Shown here: in pieces, positions 1-8,865 of the stretch
Layout: every line of letters begins with the position of its first letter
How positions within the stretch are numbered: position 1 is the stretch's first letter
NCBI GenBank assembly: GCA_022822005.1
Contig: JAJECO010000013.1
Location: 1-64,000, forward strand
From: Candidatus Poribacteria bacterium
Lineage (GTDB): Bacteria > Poribacteria > WGA-4E > PCPOR2b
DNA: 64,000 nt
Direction: 5' to 3'
Program-made: the position numbers and the translations under genes
Notes under the pieces: generated by a model
What the model saw: only the letters and a program-made list of their open reading frames with translations
Told to the model about the DNA's origin: nothing
Database searches by the model: none

Positions 1-678
1 ATATGCCTCGTTGCTAAAAGCATATTGCCCCGAAATATGCATCATAACATTTTCGAAACAGGCAAGACGGTGAGTTGTGTGAAATGCGGGATTATAGTCT
101 ATAGTTTCAACCCGTGGGCGCCCCTTCGCGTCCCAAGAGAATTTTCCTTTACCGGGGCAGATGCCGAGGTGGTTCAGGACGACCCGCACCTGCGGAAAGG
201 CATCAATCAAATGCTGTAGCAAGTGAGCATCAACCGCGCGAGGATAAAGCCAGAGGACATAATCTTGTTCTGCAGCATGTTTCCAGATAGGGTAGGTTTT
301 GATCTCCTTGATGTTGATTCGAGCGAATGGATCTCTCGGACCACCAATCGAGGATAGCCGAAAACCGACAATCCCGGTTCCGTCCGTTAGCCTATCCATG
401 TGATCCTCCGGATGAGTAAGATCTGGAGGTACTAACCCAATTCCAAGGAACCGATCAGGATACGTCTTCAGACAGTGTAGCAGATACGCATGGTGTTCAA
501 TAGCAGTTCCACCCGTCTGCACCAGCATTGCTTGGTCTACATCGTTTGCTTCCATTTCGCCCAGCAGCTTTTCAGCGGTCTCTTCTCGATCGGCGGGACA
601 AACGGGGGTTGGTTCTCTCGGAAATTCAGGGGAAACCTTGGCGAAAACGTGGAGGTGGGAATCTATTCGCGTCATCAT
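1..678 (-). CDS. Amidohydrolase-2 family metal-dependent hydrolase (3' part cut by window edge)
   Basis: Reading leftward from the ATG at 678, an open frame of 226 codons runs off the left edge without a stop. The start reads MMTRIDSHLHVF; the HLH pair is the metal-binding HxH of TIM-barrel amidohydrolases (PF04909-like). Further in are a 'GIGLVPPD' segment, a 'GIVGFRLSS' strand and 'VVLNHLGICPG', whose His is a likely further metal ligand. The C-terminal part with the last catalytic Asp lies outside the window. The start overlaps the stop of the upstream PhyH gene as ATGA (675-678), so the two are probably translationally coupled. The family hydrolyses or decarboxylates small carbonyl or lactone compounds; the substrate cannot be told. 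Confidence 0.85.
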   Translation of the reverse strand, partial: MMTRIDSHLHVFAKVSPEFPREPTPVCPADREETAEKLLGEMEANDVDQAMLVQTGGTAIEHHAYLLHCLKTYPDRFLGIGLVPPDLTHPEDHMDRLTDGTGIVGFRLSSIGGPRDPFARINIKEIKTYPIWKHAAEQDYVLWLYPRAVDAHLLQHLIDAFPQVRVVLNHLGICPGKGKFSWDAKGRPRVETIDYNPAFHTTHRLACFENVMMHISGQYAFSNEAY

Positions 679-1391
679 TCCTCCAAACCGAAAAGTTTGC
701 GCCGTTCCGGCGTCGTACAGAGGTGAGCAATGGAGGTATACCGTTTTGGGTCTACCCTGTCTGGGGTTCGTTTTTCGTAGATGAGGATGAGCGATTTGCG
801 TGGCGTATCTGTGTGGTTATCCATCGCCGTATGCCAACCGTATGAGTTGAACATGATCGCGGTGCCTGCTTTTCCCGGAAACCGTTTATGACCGGGCATC
901 GCTTCTAACCGTTGTGCCTTGGAGTAAGGTCCCGCGTCCGGTTTGTGGCTCCCCGGTACGAAGGCAAATTCACCTGATTCGGGTTCGACATCGTTCACAT
1001 ACACTTGGACCTTGATATGCAGTGGATTACTCTGTGGTACATCGGGATGCCAGCCGGTGTAGCATACGGGACCCGGCGGGACGGTGCGGACCTGTGGCCC
1101 CAACAAGATTAAGTCATCGTCCGTAAATGCCATCAGACTGCCGTAATAGCTGGGGTGATCAATCAGGTCTACGAAGATTTCATCTTTCTCAAATGGATCT
1201 GGGATGTCGTAAAATGATGCAGCCGCTTCGCCAGTCTCTATACGATCTAACCACGCTGGCTTGCACTTTTCTGCCCAATAATCAAAGACATCTTGGAGTC
1301 GTTTCAACTCATCACCCTGAATCGCATCTTCAAAGACAAGGTAACCCTTTTCTTCCCATTGTGCTGTCTGGGTTTCAGTAGGTCTGATCAT
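675..1391 (-). CDS. Phytanoyl-CoA dioxygenase (PhyH) family protein
   Basis: A 238-residue Fe(II)/2-oxoglutarate oxygenase of the PhyH family. The canonical facial triad is visible: H115-x-D117 in 'GWHPDV' and the distal H187 in 'GWHTAM', followed by R198, a likely 2-oxoglutarate carboxylate ligand. The double-stranded beta-helix signature 'FVPGSHKPD' lies at about 144-152. A good ribosome site (GGGAGGA) precedes the ATG. It lies 88 bp behind the aldo/keto reductase and overlaps the next amidohydrolase by 4 bp, suggesting an oxidation-reduction-hydrolysis operon. The substrate is unknown; phytanoyl-CoA itself is unlikely, because bacterial members act on very varied small molecules. Confidence 0.9.
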   Translation of the reverse strand: MIRPTETQTAQWEEKGYLVFEDAIQGDELKRLQDVFDYWAEKCKPAWLDRIETGEAAASFYDIPDPFEKDEIFVDLIDHPSYYGSLMAFTDDDLILLGPQVRTVPPGPVCYTGWHPDVPQSNPLHIKVQVYVNDVEPESGEFAFVPGSHKPDAGPYSKAQRLEAMPGHKRFPGKAGTAIMFNSYGWHTAMDNHTDTPRKSLILIYEKRTPDRVDPKRYTSIAHLCTTPERRKLFGLEE

Positions 1392-1479
1392 GGAATTCCT
1401 CCCGTCGTTATCAATCTCAAGGTAGCGAAAAATCTTTATCCTTCTGCTCCAAAGAGCTGAGTGTGTTGTTTCCGTCTGT

Positions 1480-2253
1480 TCACAGGTTATTAATTGTTTC
1501 CATCTCCTCAGGCGTCAGTTCCCAATCGAACAGGTCAAAATTTTCTCTCAAATGGGGATCAGAGCTGGCTTTGGGGATGACAATCAAACCTTTCTGGACC
1601 AGCCATCGCAAAGCAACCTGTGCCGCCGTTTTCCCATGTACGTTCCCAATTCCTCCGAGGACCTGATCACTGACGATTTCACCAACTGCTAAGGGCCGAT
1701 GAGCGGTCAGGGGAATCTGGAGTGCATGACAGTGCTGCAAGAGATCCTCGTCTTGGCTATGAGCGTGATATTCCACTTGATTGGTAACGATAGGTGCCTG
1801 GGAGATTTCCCTTGCCTGATCCACTTGCTCAATACTAAAATTGCTGATACCGATATTTTTCGCCCTCCCCGCATCGTGTATCTCGTTGAATGCGGACAGG
1901 GTTTCTTCCATCGGTACCGCGCCATCGCCGGGATGATGAATCAGTAGCAGATCTACATAGTCGGTCTGCAAATCCTCAAGGCATTCATTGCATTGGGAAT
2001 GAACTTGGTCGTACTTCATGTGGGTGTGCCAGATTTTGGATGTGATAAAAAGTTCCTCTCTGACTGCACCAACCTCTTGCAATGCCTCCCCAATCTCTTT
2101 TTGGTTGGCATACATCCAGGCTGTATCGATATGGTTGTAACCGAGTTCAAGGGCTATTTTGACGACGGTTTTGCACTGTTCATCCCGCAGGTTCCATGTC
2201 CCAAGTCCCAGGACAGGAATTTCATCGCCTGATATAAGTCGAATTGCGTCCAT
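1480..2253 (-). CDS. Aldo/keto reductase
   Basis: A 257-residue NAD(P)H-dependent aldo/keto reductase. The catalytic tetrad is readable as D43, Y48 ('DTAWMY'), K73 ('TSKIW') and H106 ('LLIHHP'). The barrel motif 'GISNFS' and the cofactor-binding end 'IPKASSDPHLRENF' are present. It reduces aldehydes or ketones to alcohols; the length is slightly short (usually 270-320), mainly at the C-terminus. It sits between purH (99 bp upstream) and a PhyH gene (88 bp downstream) on the same strand. Start: ATG with GGGAG upstream. An interspersed palindrome lies in its leader (2293-2312). Its substrate is not deducible. Confidence 0.92.
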   Translation of the reverse strand: MDAIRLISGDEIPVLGLGTWNLRDEQCKTVVKIALELGYNHIDTAWMYANQKEIGEALQEVGAVREELFITSKIWHTHMKYDQVHSQCNECLEDLQTDYVDLLLIHHPGDGAVPMEETLSAFNEIHDAGRAKNIGISNFSIEQVDQAREISQAPIVTNQVEYHAHSQDEDLLQHCHALQIPLTAHRPLAVGEIVSDQVLGGIGNVHGKTAAQVALRWLVQKGLIVIPKASSDPHLRENFDLFDWELTPEEMETINNL

Positions 2254-2292
2254 CTGTTCTCCCTTGTAATGGTAGAATTATCTTTTCCGTAG

Positions 2293-2312
2293 GGAACGCA
2301 GATCTGCGTTCC
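2293..2312. repeat. Interspersed palindrome, type A copy 1
   Basis: A perfect 20-bp inverted repeat centred on AGATCT, with arms reading GGAACGCAGA and its complement. A related copy (arms GTAGGGAAC/GTTCCCTAC around the same GCAGATCT core) is at 47692-47719, and a third with the same arms but a longer loop is at 63035-63081. Here it lies between purH and the aldo/keto reductase, where it could fold as an RNA hairpin or simply be a dispersed REP-like element. Confidence 0.75.
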
Positions 2313-2352
2313 GTGCATCACGGTTAACGATGTCCCCTTTTCACCTGCCCTC

Positions 2353-3918
2353 TTAATGCCGAAAATGCCGGATACCGGTGAAGATCATCGCCATCCCGTA
2401 CCGATCTGCGGTTTCAATAACAGGACCGTCACCCACCGAACCACCGGGTTGAATGATCGCCCGTACACCTGCCTCACCAGCGATTTCGACCCCGTCGGGG
2501 AAAGGAAAGTAGGCATCAGACGCGAGGACAGCGGTTTTCGCTCGGTCGCCCGCCTTTCGCGCTGCGATAATGCACGAATCAACACGGCTCATCTGCCCTG
2601 CACCGATTCCGACCGTCTTTGAGCCTTGAGCGAGCAATATGCAGTTCGATTTAACATGCTTACACGCCTTCCACGCAAACAGCAAAGATTGAATGTCCTC
2701 CTCTGTTGGCTGGCGTTTCGTGACAACCTTCAAGTCATCAGGCGTAATTTCATGCAGATCTCGGTCTTGGACCAGAACGCCCCCTATAACATTCCGAATC
2801 TGCTTTACCGACGCGTCCAACCGAAGTTCCCCCGTTTCGAGAATAGGTCGGCGTTTCACGCGGGAAAGTGCTCGCAACGCTTTCGGGGTGTAGCTGGGGG
2901 CAATAATGGCATCGACTTTGACGCCTGCGTTTGCTGCTTCACGAATGGTATTTGCGACTTTTAGCGAAACTTCTTGGTTCAAACCGATGACGGAACCGAA
3001 AGCGGAGGTCCGATCACAATCAAGGGCATCGTTGAACGCTACTTCCAAATTGTCGGCCGTTGCTAATCCACACGGGTTGTTGTGCTTGATAATCACACAT
3101 GCCGGTTCGGAAAAATCCTTGACGATTTCAATCGCTGCTTCCAAGTCGAGGATATTGTTGAACGAAAGCGGTTGACCGCTCAGTTGGTTTGCCCACGCAG
3201 CACACGGTTCAGGCGAAGCATGGGTGCGATAGAATGCCGCACGCTGGTGAGGATTTTCGCCGTACCGAAGGCTTTGGGTACTTTCGTACTGGAGGTCAAG
3301 CAGCTCTGGAAAATCGCTGTCGGGAGCATCCAGATTGGCGAGGTAACGGGAAATCGCTACGTCGTAATGCGCGGTGTGCGCAAACGCTGCTTTAGCAAGC
3401 TCAAACCGACTATCTTCTGAAAGGCAACCGTCATTTGCATTGAGTTCTTTAATAATACCGGGATACTGTTTCGGATCCGTGAGGATTGCTACATCGCGAT
3501 AATTTTTGGCTGCCGCCCGAATCATTGACGGTCCGCCAATGTCGATGTTTTCAATGGCTTCGGCGAGTTCGACCCCTTCCTTGGCAATCGTTGCCTCGAA
3601 CGGATAGAGATTGGAAACAACCAGATCAATGAATTCAAGTCCGTGATTCGACGCCTGAGTAACGTGGTCGGGGTTATCCCTGATTGCTAGTATGCCACCG
3701 TGAATCTTCGGGTGGAGCGTTTTTACCCGTCCATCAAGCATTTCTGGGAAACCGGTGTAGTCAGAAACCTCGCGAATCTCAATCCCCGATTCGCGGAGTG
3801 TGTTTGCGGTACCACCCGTGGAAAGGATCTCTACACCATGCTTAACGAGCGTTTTAGCAAGAGTTACCAACTCGGTTTTATCATAGGTACTAATTAATGC
3901 CCGTTGTATCTGTTTCAT
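2353..3918 (-). CDS. purH: Bifunctional AICAR formyltransferase / IMP cyclohydrolase
   Basis: This 521-residue protein catalyses the last two steps of de novo purine synthesis: formylation of AICAR by 10-formyl-THF, then ring closure to IMP. The N-terminal MGS-like cyclohydrolase domain (about 1-195) shows 'ILSTGGTA', 'TGFPEMLDGRVKTLHP' and 'HGGILA'. The C-terminal transformylase domain shows 'RYGENPHQ', the catalytic-loop segment 'IIKHNNPCG', 'SAFGSVIG' and the terminal 'FTGIRHFRH'. The length matches the family (about 510-530). The start ATG has GGGAG upstream. It lies within the long minus-strand run. A housekeeping gene with nothing odd seen. Confidence 0.98.
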   Translation of the reverse strand: MKQIQRALISTYDKTELVTLAKTLVKHGVEILSTGGTANTLRESGIEIREVSDYTGFPEMLDGRVKTLHPKIHGGILAIRDNPDHVTQASNHGLEFIDLVVSNLYPFEATIAKEGVELAEAIENIDIGGPSMIRAAAKNYRDVAILTDPKQYPGIIKELNANDGCLSEDSRFELAKAAFAHTAHYDVAISRYLANLDAPDSDFPELLDLQYESTQSLRYGENPHQRAAFYRTHASPEPCAAWANQLSGQPLSFNNILDLEAAIEIVKDFSEPACVIIKHNNPCGLATADNLEVAFNDALDCDRTSAFGSVIGLNQEVSLKVANTIREAANAGVKVDAIIAPSYTPKALRALSRVKRRPILETGELRLDASVKQIRNVIGGVLVQDRDLHEITPDDLKVVTKRQPTEEDIQSLLFAWKACKHVKSNCILLAQGSKTVGIGAGQMSRVDSCIIAARKAGDRAKTAVLASDAYFPFPDGVEIAGEAGVRAIIQPGGSVGDGPVIETADRYGMAMIFTGIRHFRH

Positions 3919-3970
3919 TCAATTCTCCCTTTTGATCTTTGGTGAGAACTGCAGCTAGCACCATTGTTTT

Positions 3971-5248
3971 TTACGCTACATATCTAGGGTGTCCAAAGCC
4001 ATCGTTGGTAACATGGCTACGTGCAGGAATTTCTGACTGATCTGGAATTATCAAATCTATCGCTGATGTGTTTTCGATGATCGTGCCACCGCCCACCGAT
4101 ACGTTTTTTCCCAGACGAATCACGCCCGGCTTCATAGCTTCGCTCCGGATTGTTCCGATGACCACTGAAGAGCCGATATGGCAACCTGTGCCAATCTCAA
4201 CGAAGCCGTAGATCTCTGTGTTTGTGCCGACGGTTGAATGATTTCCGATTCGTACCGGTCCCAGCAAACTTGCATCTGTGCCAATCTGCACGAAGTCCCC
4301 AAGAATCGGGTGACGTTGTTGGACCCTCACGCTCAAGCCACCAAGTGTACACGGATAGATGACGCATCCAGAACCGATAACTCCGGTCTGTCCGGTAGTG
4401 AAGCCACGATGGGGATGCTCCAAGAAATTAGCGTCCCCAATTTGTGTTTCGGGATGGAGATCTGCTTGGTAGTAACGGCCTCCAAGTTCAGAAATTGCGC
4501 GGGGTAAAAGTGGGACAGGTGTGCGGCAGAGGTCCGGGTTATCCTCAACGGGACCAAACCGAGTTAAGAGATAGCCAACATCGTGGTAGAAGAGCACTCG
4601 CCAACCGGGGTACGTACTTACAACCAACTGCATCTGATAGTCAAAAGCGAACGCCAAATCGAGGGCATCTAGGACACTTCGATAGGGGTGAAATTCCCGT
4701 TTTAGAATGGCTTCATCTACCTTGTCTCGGATATCCAGTTCGATAAGTTTTTCACGGGAGATTCCGGTGTGGAGTAGATAGGCATCCCAGACCGCCGGAT
4801 CTCTCAGAGAGGCAAAACGGTTCCATAAGGCACGCTGTTTCAGTCGAGGCAATTCCCATAGTAATGCGAACGTGGTGTCTAGTGCGCGGCTTTCTAACTC
4901 GCTCTCGTCGGTAACCGCCAAAAAGGACTGCGCGATCATCGCGTAAAGTTGATCGGCGACCTCTTCAATCGCCTCTGACAGTTCGCCCTTACTATTTTCT
5001 GGACGCGGCGCGTTGTGGGAACCCGGTGCCACACACTCAAGGAGATTTCCGAGCACCGTTTCGAGGATATCCCGATTGACAAATCCTCGTCCAGAGCGAA
5101 GTGAGAGAACATCTCGACTTTCACTGTTAATGCGTAAGACTTTGAGTTCGTTCGCAGAATAAATCGGACGAATCGCATCCAGCAACTGCTTTAGCAAGGG
5201 GCGCTTGCGGCTTTCGTAGGTTGAATCAAAGAGTGTAGTTTCGAGCAT
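3971..5248 (-). CDS. CysE-like serine O-acetyltransferase with long N-terminal region
   Basis: A 425-residue protein with an alpha-helical N-terminal half and a C-terminal left-handed beta-helix built of hexapeptide repeats. From about residue 260 it matches the serine acetyltransferase pattern: 'DLHPETQIG', 'LEHPHRGFTTGQT', 'VIGSGCVIYPCTLGG', with the His in the LEH position as the likely catalytic base. Members acetylate serine for cysteine synthesis. It is longer than classical CysE (about 270) and lacks a recognisable CysE C-terminal regulatory tail, so another acyl acceptor is possible. Its neighbours are purH, 52 bp downstream, and a PhyH gene, 49 bp upstream. Confidence 0.8.
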   Translation of the reverse strand: MLETTLFDSTYESRKRPLLKQLLDAIRPIYSANELKVLRINSESRDVLSLRSGRGFVNRDILETVLGNLLECVAPGSHNAPRPENSKGELSEAIEEVADQLYAMIAQSFLAVTDESELESRALDTTFALLWELPRLKQRALWNRFASLRDPAVWDAYLLHTGISREKLIELDIRDKVDEAILKREFHPYRSVLDALDLAFAFDYQMQLVVSTYPGWRVLFYHDVGYLLTRFGPVEDNPDLCRTPVPLLPRAISELGGRYYQADLHPETQIGDANFLEHPHRGFTTGQTGVIGSGCVIYPCTLGGLSVRVQQRHPILGDFVQIGTDASLLGPVRIGNHSTVGTNTEIYGFVEIGTGCHIGSSVVIGTIRSEAMKPGVIRLGKNVSVGGGTIIENTSAIDLIIPDQSEIPARSHVTNDGFGHPRYVA

Positions 5249-5297
5249 GTTGTTTAGACTTCCGATTAGCGTACCGTTTTCTCACTCACAAGATTGT

Positions 5298-6095
5298 TCA
5301 CAGTCCCAATTCTTTGAGCAGTTGGATCTTCTTCATCCTATTTGGACCTGCTGTCTCGAAAAGCCGATCGGAGACCAACCGCCCAGTCTCAGGGGCCCAC
5401 ATCTTCGCATAGCTCTTGTTGAATGTAACAATGCGCTCGATCTCCCAAGCCATCCGTGGTCGTGTTCGCATCATCCAAGCCATCTGCCGCCGGTTAGCAC
5501 CGCCGCCCCAAGAGGAATGCCAAATCCGTGTGTTAAACGCGATGACATCACCCTTCTGTGTTGACAATTCATAGTGACCGGGGAACTCCCACATGGGATA
5601 TCCGAGTGCTCGTTCGTCGATCTGCTTTTCAAGCTCGGTGTAATGGAGTGGCCATAGGTGACTGCCGGGGATAAAAGTTAGACACCCTTTGCCCGGTGCA
5701 ACATCATCCAGATAAAATGTCAACTTGATCTCAATGCCGGGTTCGGGCCAACTACCATCGCGGTGCCAATTCGTGTCCCCAGTGTGAATTTGACCATCAG
5801 AGCTGCCGAAGAAGATGCAGTCGTCTCCAAGCAAATCTTCGGCAATGCCAGCCAGCTTGGGATGATCGAGTAGGTTGTAGAAATATGGATCTGCCTCAAT
5901 TAACGGGATAATGACACGATGGCCTGCTGGAAAAATCCGTGCCCCGGGCGCTGACGTATCCCCTTGATCCTTGCCGTTAGCAATAATTGCGTCGAATCTC
6001 CAAGAAAATTCAGCAATTTCTTCAGGTGTCAGGACAGCGGGGACTTTGACAAAACCTAACAGGTGAAAGTGTGTTTTCTCATCAGCCGTCAGCAT
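5298..6095 (-). CDS. PhyH family dioxygenase
   Basis: A 265-residue Fe(II)/2OG oxygenase with an intact facial triad: H111-x-D113 ('NWHRDGSW') and H193 ('IWHSSWGGG'), with R202/R203 as candidate 2OG-binding residues. 'FIPGSHLWPL' is the family core. The C-terminal tail (about 205-265) resembles that of the PhyH at 35700-36506 ('HSSWGGG...RRM', 'ETAGPNRM' against 'ETAGPERM'), so these two are paralogs of one subgroup. The ribosome site is weak. It lies 23 bp behind mqnA in the same direction; a link to quinone synthesis is not implied by sequence. Substrate unknown. Confidence 0.9.
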   Translation of the reverse strand: MLTADEKTHFHLLGFVKVPAVLTPEEIAEFSWRFDAIIANGKDQGDTSAPGARIFPAGHRVIIPLIEADPYFYNLLDHPKLAGIAEDLLGDDCIFFGSSDGQIHTGDTNWHRDGSWPEPGIEIKLTFYLDDVAPGKGCLTFIPGSHLWPLHYTELEKQIDERALGYPMWEFPGHYELSTQKGDVIAFNTRIWHSSWGGGANRRQMAWMMRTRPRMAWEIERIVTFNKSYAKMWAPETGRLVSDRLFETAGPNRMKKIQLLKELGL

Positions 6096-6118
6096 GGTAT
6101 TTTCTCAAGACCGAACGT

Positions 6119-6931
6119 TCAAACAAACTTCAGCGTTACATTGGGTTGGGCGAGGTCATACTTGACTGCGAGTTCATAAAACTTTTTCAATCCAACAATC
6201 TCGGCATCTCCGAGTTCGTAGAAAATATGCTTAGTCAGATAATCTTGACAAAGTGTTTCCGCGAAACCGAGTCTCTGGGCTTCGATTTGAACAATCTTAG
6301 GAATTTTCTTGATGCCGTACTCCTTTGCATTCAAAAGGGTTTGAGGAACCTCTCCCAATTCAACATCTGCCCGCGCGACCCAGCAAGCATAAACAAACGG
6401 TAACCCCGTCAATGCGGTCCATTCCGCACCAAGATCTAAGCCATAATCCGTGGTTCCGAGCCGTCTCAACGCTGCATCGCCAATCAGCAGTACTGCGTCC
6501 GTATCTGCCTCTTGCGGGTCGATAGTGGGTGGACAGGAATGAAATTCGGGACGCAGGTTATATTTTTCGGCGAGCACGATCTGTACAAGCGCACGAGATG
6601 AGCGTGAACTGGTGTCAAGCGCAACATGACGGATTTCAGGAATCGGCACACGACTGAGCAACTGGATACTTAAAACTGGACCCCGCGAGCAGATTGAAAT
6701 GTCCCGTATGATTCTATACTCACTATCCGTTCGGAAATATTCAATGATTGGAATCAACCCAACATTAAGAGCACCGTCCTTTAGTTCTATCGCTAAACGA
6801 CTTGGCACCGCCAAGCTAAGTTCAATTGCCTCGTTGCCGGGGAATTGCGAATCCTCCAAAAGGGGATAAATCAACGGTTTCGTGTTGAGAAAAGAAACCG
6901 CCCCAACTTTTACGCGGCTTTCCTGTGCCAT
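6119..6931 (-). CDS. mqnA: Chorismate dehydratase MqnA (futalosine menaquinone pathway)
   Basis: The 270-residue product matches MqnA, which dehydrates chorismate to 3-enolpyruvyl-benzoate, the first step of the futalosine route to menaquinone. It has a periplasmic-binding-protein-like two-lobed fold; readable signatures are 'VGAVSFLNTKPL', 'LAVPSRLA', 'VGLIPIIEYF', 'ALDTSSRSSRALVQI', 'LIGDAALR' and 'DLGAEWTALTGLPFVYACWVAR'. Its start overlaps the end of mqnE by 22 bp and has AAGGA upstream, so mqnE-mqnA form a coupled pair. The later genes mqnB, mqnC and mqnD are not in the window. Confidence 0.95.
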   Translation of the reverse strand: MAQESRVKVGAVSFLNTKPLIYPLLEDSQFPGNEAIELSLAVPSRLAIELKDGALNVGLIPIIEYFRTDSEYRIIRDISICSRGPVLSIQLLSRVPIPEIRHVALDTSSRSSRALVQIVLAEKYNLRPEFHSCPPTIDPQEADTDAVLLIGDAALRRLGTTDYGLDLGAEWTALTGLPFVYACWVARADVELGEVPQTLLNAKEYGIKKIPKIVQIEAQRLGFAETLCQDYLTKHIFYELGDAEIVGLKKFYELAVKYDLAQPNVTLKFV

Positions 6932-8046
6932 TGATTTCCTTCTCGGATAATTTCGTTATAGAGTGTGTCGCGTTCAACAGGAATACGCCCAGCCTCCTCG
7001 ATGAGCTGGATAATCTCTTCCGCTGAGATGGCTTCTGGCGTGTCAGCGCCAGCCATGTGGGTAATCTTTTCCTCCGTTACCGTACCGTCGATGTCATCGG
7101 CACCAAAACTCAGCGCGATCTGCGCAGTCTTCAATCCGGTCATAATCCAATACACTTTGATGTGCGGGAAGTTATCCAACAATAGACGCGATACTGCTAC
7201 ATTCCGCAGATCTGTCAAGCCTGATGTGCTCGGTAGGTAGTCCATCCGTGTATTATCGGGATGGAATGCCAACGGAATAAAGGTCACAAAACCATCCGAG
7301 CTGTCCTGCTGCTCGCGAAGGCGAACCAGGTGGTCTACCCGATCCTCATTCGTTTCAAGATGCCCGTAAAGCATCGTTGCATTCGTTGAAATATCGAGCC
7401 GGTGTGCGATATCGTGCACTTCAAGCCAACCCTCCGCGCTCAGTTTACCGGGACAGATCTTTTCTCGTGTCTCCTCCGCAAAGATCTCCGCTCCACCACC
7501 GGGCAGTGAATCCAACCCCGCCTCACGCAATGCAATCAAGACCTCCTCAATCGACATCTTGAATATCCGAGAAAAATGGTGAATCTCTACAGCCGTAAAA
7601 AACTTTAGATGAACCTGTGGCATCCGCTCCTTCAACCCGCGCAGCATATCGAGATAGTATTCAAAGGGTAGTTTCGGGTGCAGGCCGCCAACGCTGTGAA
7701 TTTCCGTGCAACCGTGGTCTATCGAATACATCGCCTTATCCAGAAATTCATCAACGCTCATCTCCCACGCCCCTTCGGTCTGCATATCCTTCCGTGCAAA
7801 TGCACAGAAGTGGCAGCGGGCGTGCAGAATGCACACATTCGAGTAGTCGATATGCTGGTTCAGGTTGTAGTAGGCAAAACTCCCGTTCTGTCGCTCCCGC
7901 ACGATGTTAGCGAGATAGCCAACGCCATTGATATCAGGGGTTTCATAAAGCTTCACGCCATCCTCGAAGGAGAGGCGTTCAGCCGCCTCCACTTTCTCGT
8001 AGATTGGGTGAAGTGTTGAGTCTGTGATGGGTAAATATCGTTCCAT
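6910..8046 (-). CDS. mqnE: Aminofutalosine synthase MqnE (radical SAM)
   Basis: MqnE couples 3-enolpyruvyl-benzoate with a SAM-derived adenosyl radical to give aminofutalosine. Diagnostic segments are present: 'EIHSVGGLHPKLPFEYY', 'KFFTAVEIHHFS', 'LDSLPGGGAEIF', 'KICPGK' and 'NATMLYGHLE'. The iron-sulfur site reads C-ILHAR-C-HF-C, i.e. CX5CX2C rather than the usual CX3CX2C; the DNA at about 7800-7850 was re-read and gives this directly. The ATG at 8046 is preferred: AGGAG lies 5 nt upstream and overlaps the stop of the restriction gene (TGA 8049-8051). A GTG at 8052 is possible but would lie inside that ribosome site. It overlaps mqnA by 22 bp. Confidence 0.93.
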   Translation of the reverse strand: MERYLPITDSTLHPIYEKVEAAERLSFEDGVKLYETPDINGVGYLANIVRERQNGSFAYYNLNQHIDYSNVCILHARCHFCAFARKDMQTEGAWEMSVDEFLDKAMYSIDHGCTEIHSVGGLHPKLPFEYYLDMLRGLKERMPQVHLKFFTAVEIHHFSRIFKMSIEEVLIALREAGLDSLPGGGAEIFAEETREKICPGKLSAEGWLEVHDIAHRLDISTNATMLYGHLETNEDRVDHLVRLREQQDSSDGFVTFIPLAFHPDNTRMDYLPSTSGLTDLRNVAVSRLLLDNFPHIKVYWIMTGLKTAQIALSFGADDIDGTVTEEKITHMAGADTPEAISAEEIIQLIEEAGRIPVERDTLYNEIIREGNQWHRKAA

Positions 8047-8048
8047 TG

Positions 8049-8846
8049 TCACTCCTGTGTCAATTGTGAATCAATTCTAAATCTTTCAAAGTACTGATCA
8101 ATCTTAGGTCGTAGTTCAATGCCAACTCTTTCAAAACAATCTAATAAATCCTGATATGCACCATCTCCACCCAAGAAGTCCCAGAATTCATTGGCGACTT
8201 TTAGCTCCTGTGTTAAATCCAACATTCCTCTTAATGTCCAGTGTTCATAAGGTTTTGGCTCATACGGATTGTAAGGAATGGCAATGAGAGAGTGAATATC
8301 AAGGTCTGGATTCTTCGCGAGGGCGATTGCACACCATTCTAAAAGTGTTCTCTTAAAATCTTTGAAATGGTCCCCGCCCGGCTTGGCTGTTTTCAGGTCA
8401 AACAGAAATAGTGAACCTTCATGGTTTTCGACTAACAAATCAACCTTTACAGGTTTTGATGTGGTCATACTACCTTTTTGACACACATCTCTAATCCTCT
8501 GAAGTTCTGCGCGTTTATCAGGATTTGCGTCGCTTGCTAGTTCATCGATAATGGATTGGATTTCATGCTGTGCATATTCGCTAATTTCGTTGCCAACCAC
8601 ATATTGTGACTGTGCTTTCAAGAAACGAGTTTTGGCTAATGCCTCCGCAACTGGTTCATAAATAGATGTTCCAAAGGTCGTATTTAACGATTGAATAAAT
8701 GAATAGAAAGCCATTCTGTCTTGCCCTAACAAGCGATAATGAAAAGGCATGTTTTTAGACTCTCGTTTGTAATTTTGAAATTTTCTCCTCAAACTTTCTC
8801 TGATTGTTGCTTCAACTGATGTAATCTGTTCCTCGGATAACGGCAT
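8049..8846 (-). CDS. Type II restriction endonuclease, TdeIII-like
   Basis: A 265-residue protein resembling the TdeIII restriction endonuclease family (PF09520). A PD-(D/E)xK-type core is visible at 'PVKVDLLVENHEGSLFLFDLKTAKPG': the Asp of VDLL and the D-L-K of FDLK are the expected metal and catalytic residues. Other family-like stretches are 'MAFYSFIQSLNTTFGTSIYEP' and 'HWTLRGMLDL'. It follows the methyltransferase by 19 bp in the same direction, as expected for a two-gene R-M unit, and its stop abuts mqnE. Family assignment is from memory of the pattern; recognition of GGNCC, as for TdeIII, would be inference only. Confidence 0.8.
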   Translation of the reverse strand: MPLSEEQITSVEATIRESLRRKFQNYKRESKNMPFHYRLLGQDRMAFYSFIQSLNTTFGTSIYEPVAEALAKTRFLKAQSQYVVGNEISEYAQHEIQSIIDELASDANPDKRAELQRIRDVCQKGSMTTSKPVKVDLLVENHEGSLFLFDLKTAKPGGDHFKDFKRTLLEWCAIALAKNPDLDIHSLIAIPYNPYEPKPYEHWTLRGMLDLTQELKVANEFWDFLGGDGAYQDLLDCFERVGIELRPKIDQYFERFRIDSQLTQE

Positions 8847-8865
8847 ATTTATCTCAATTTGTACG

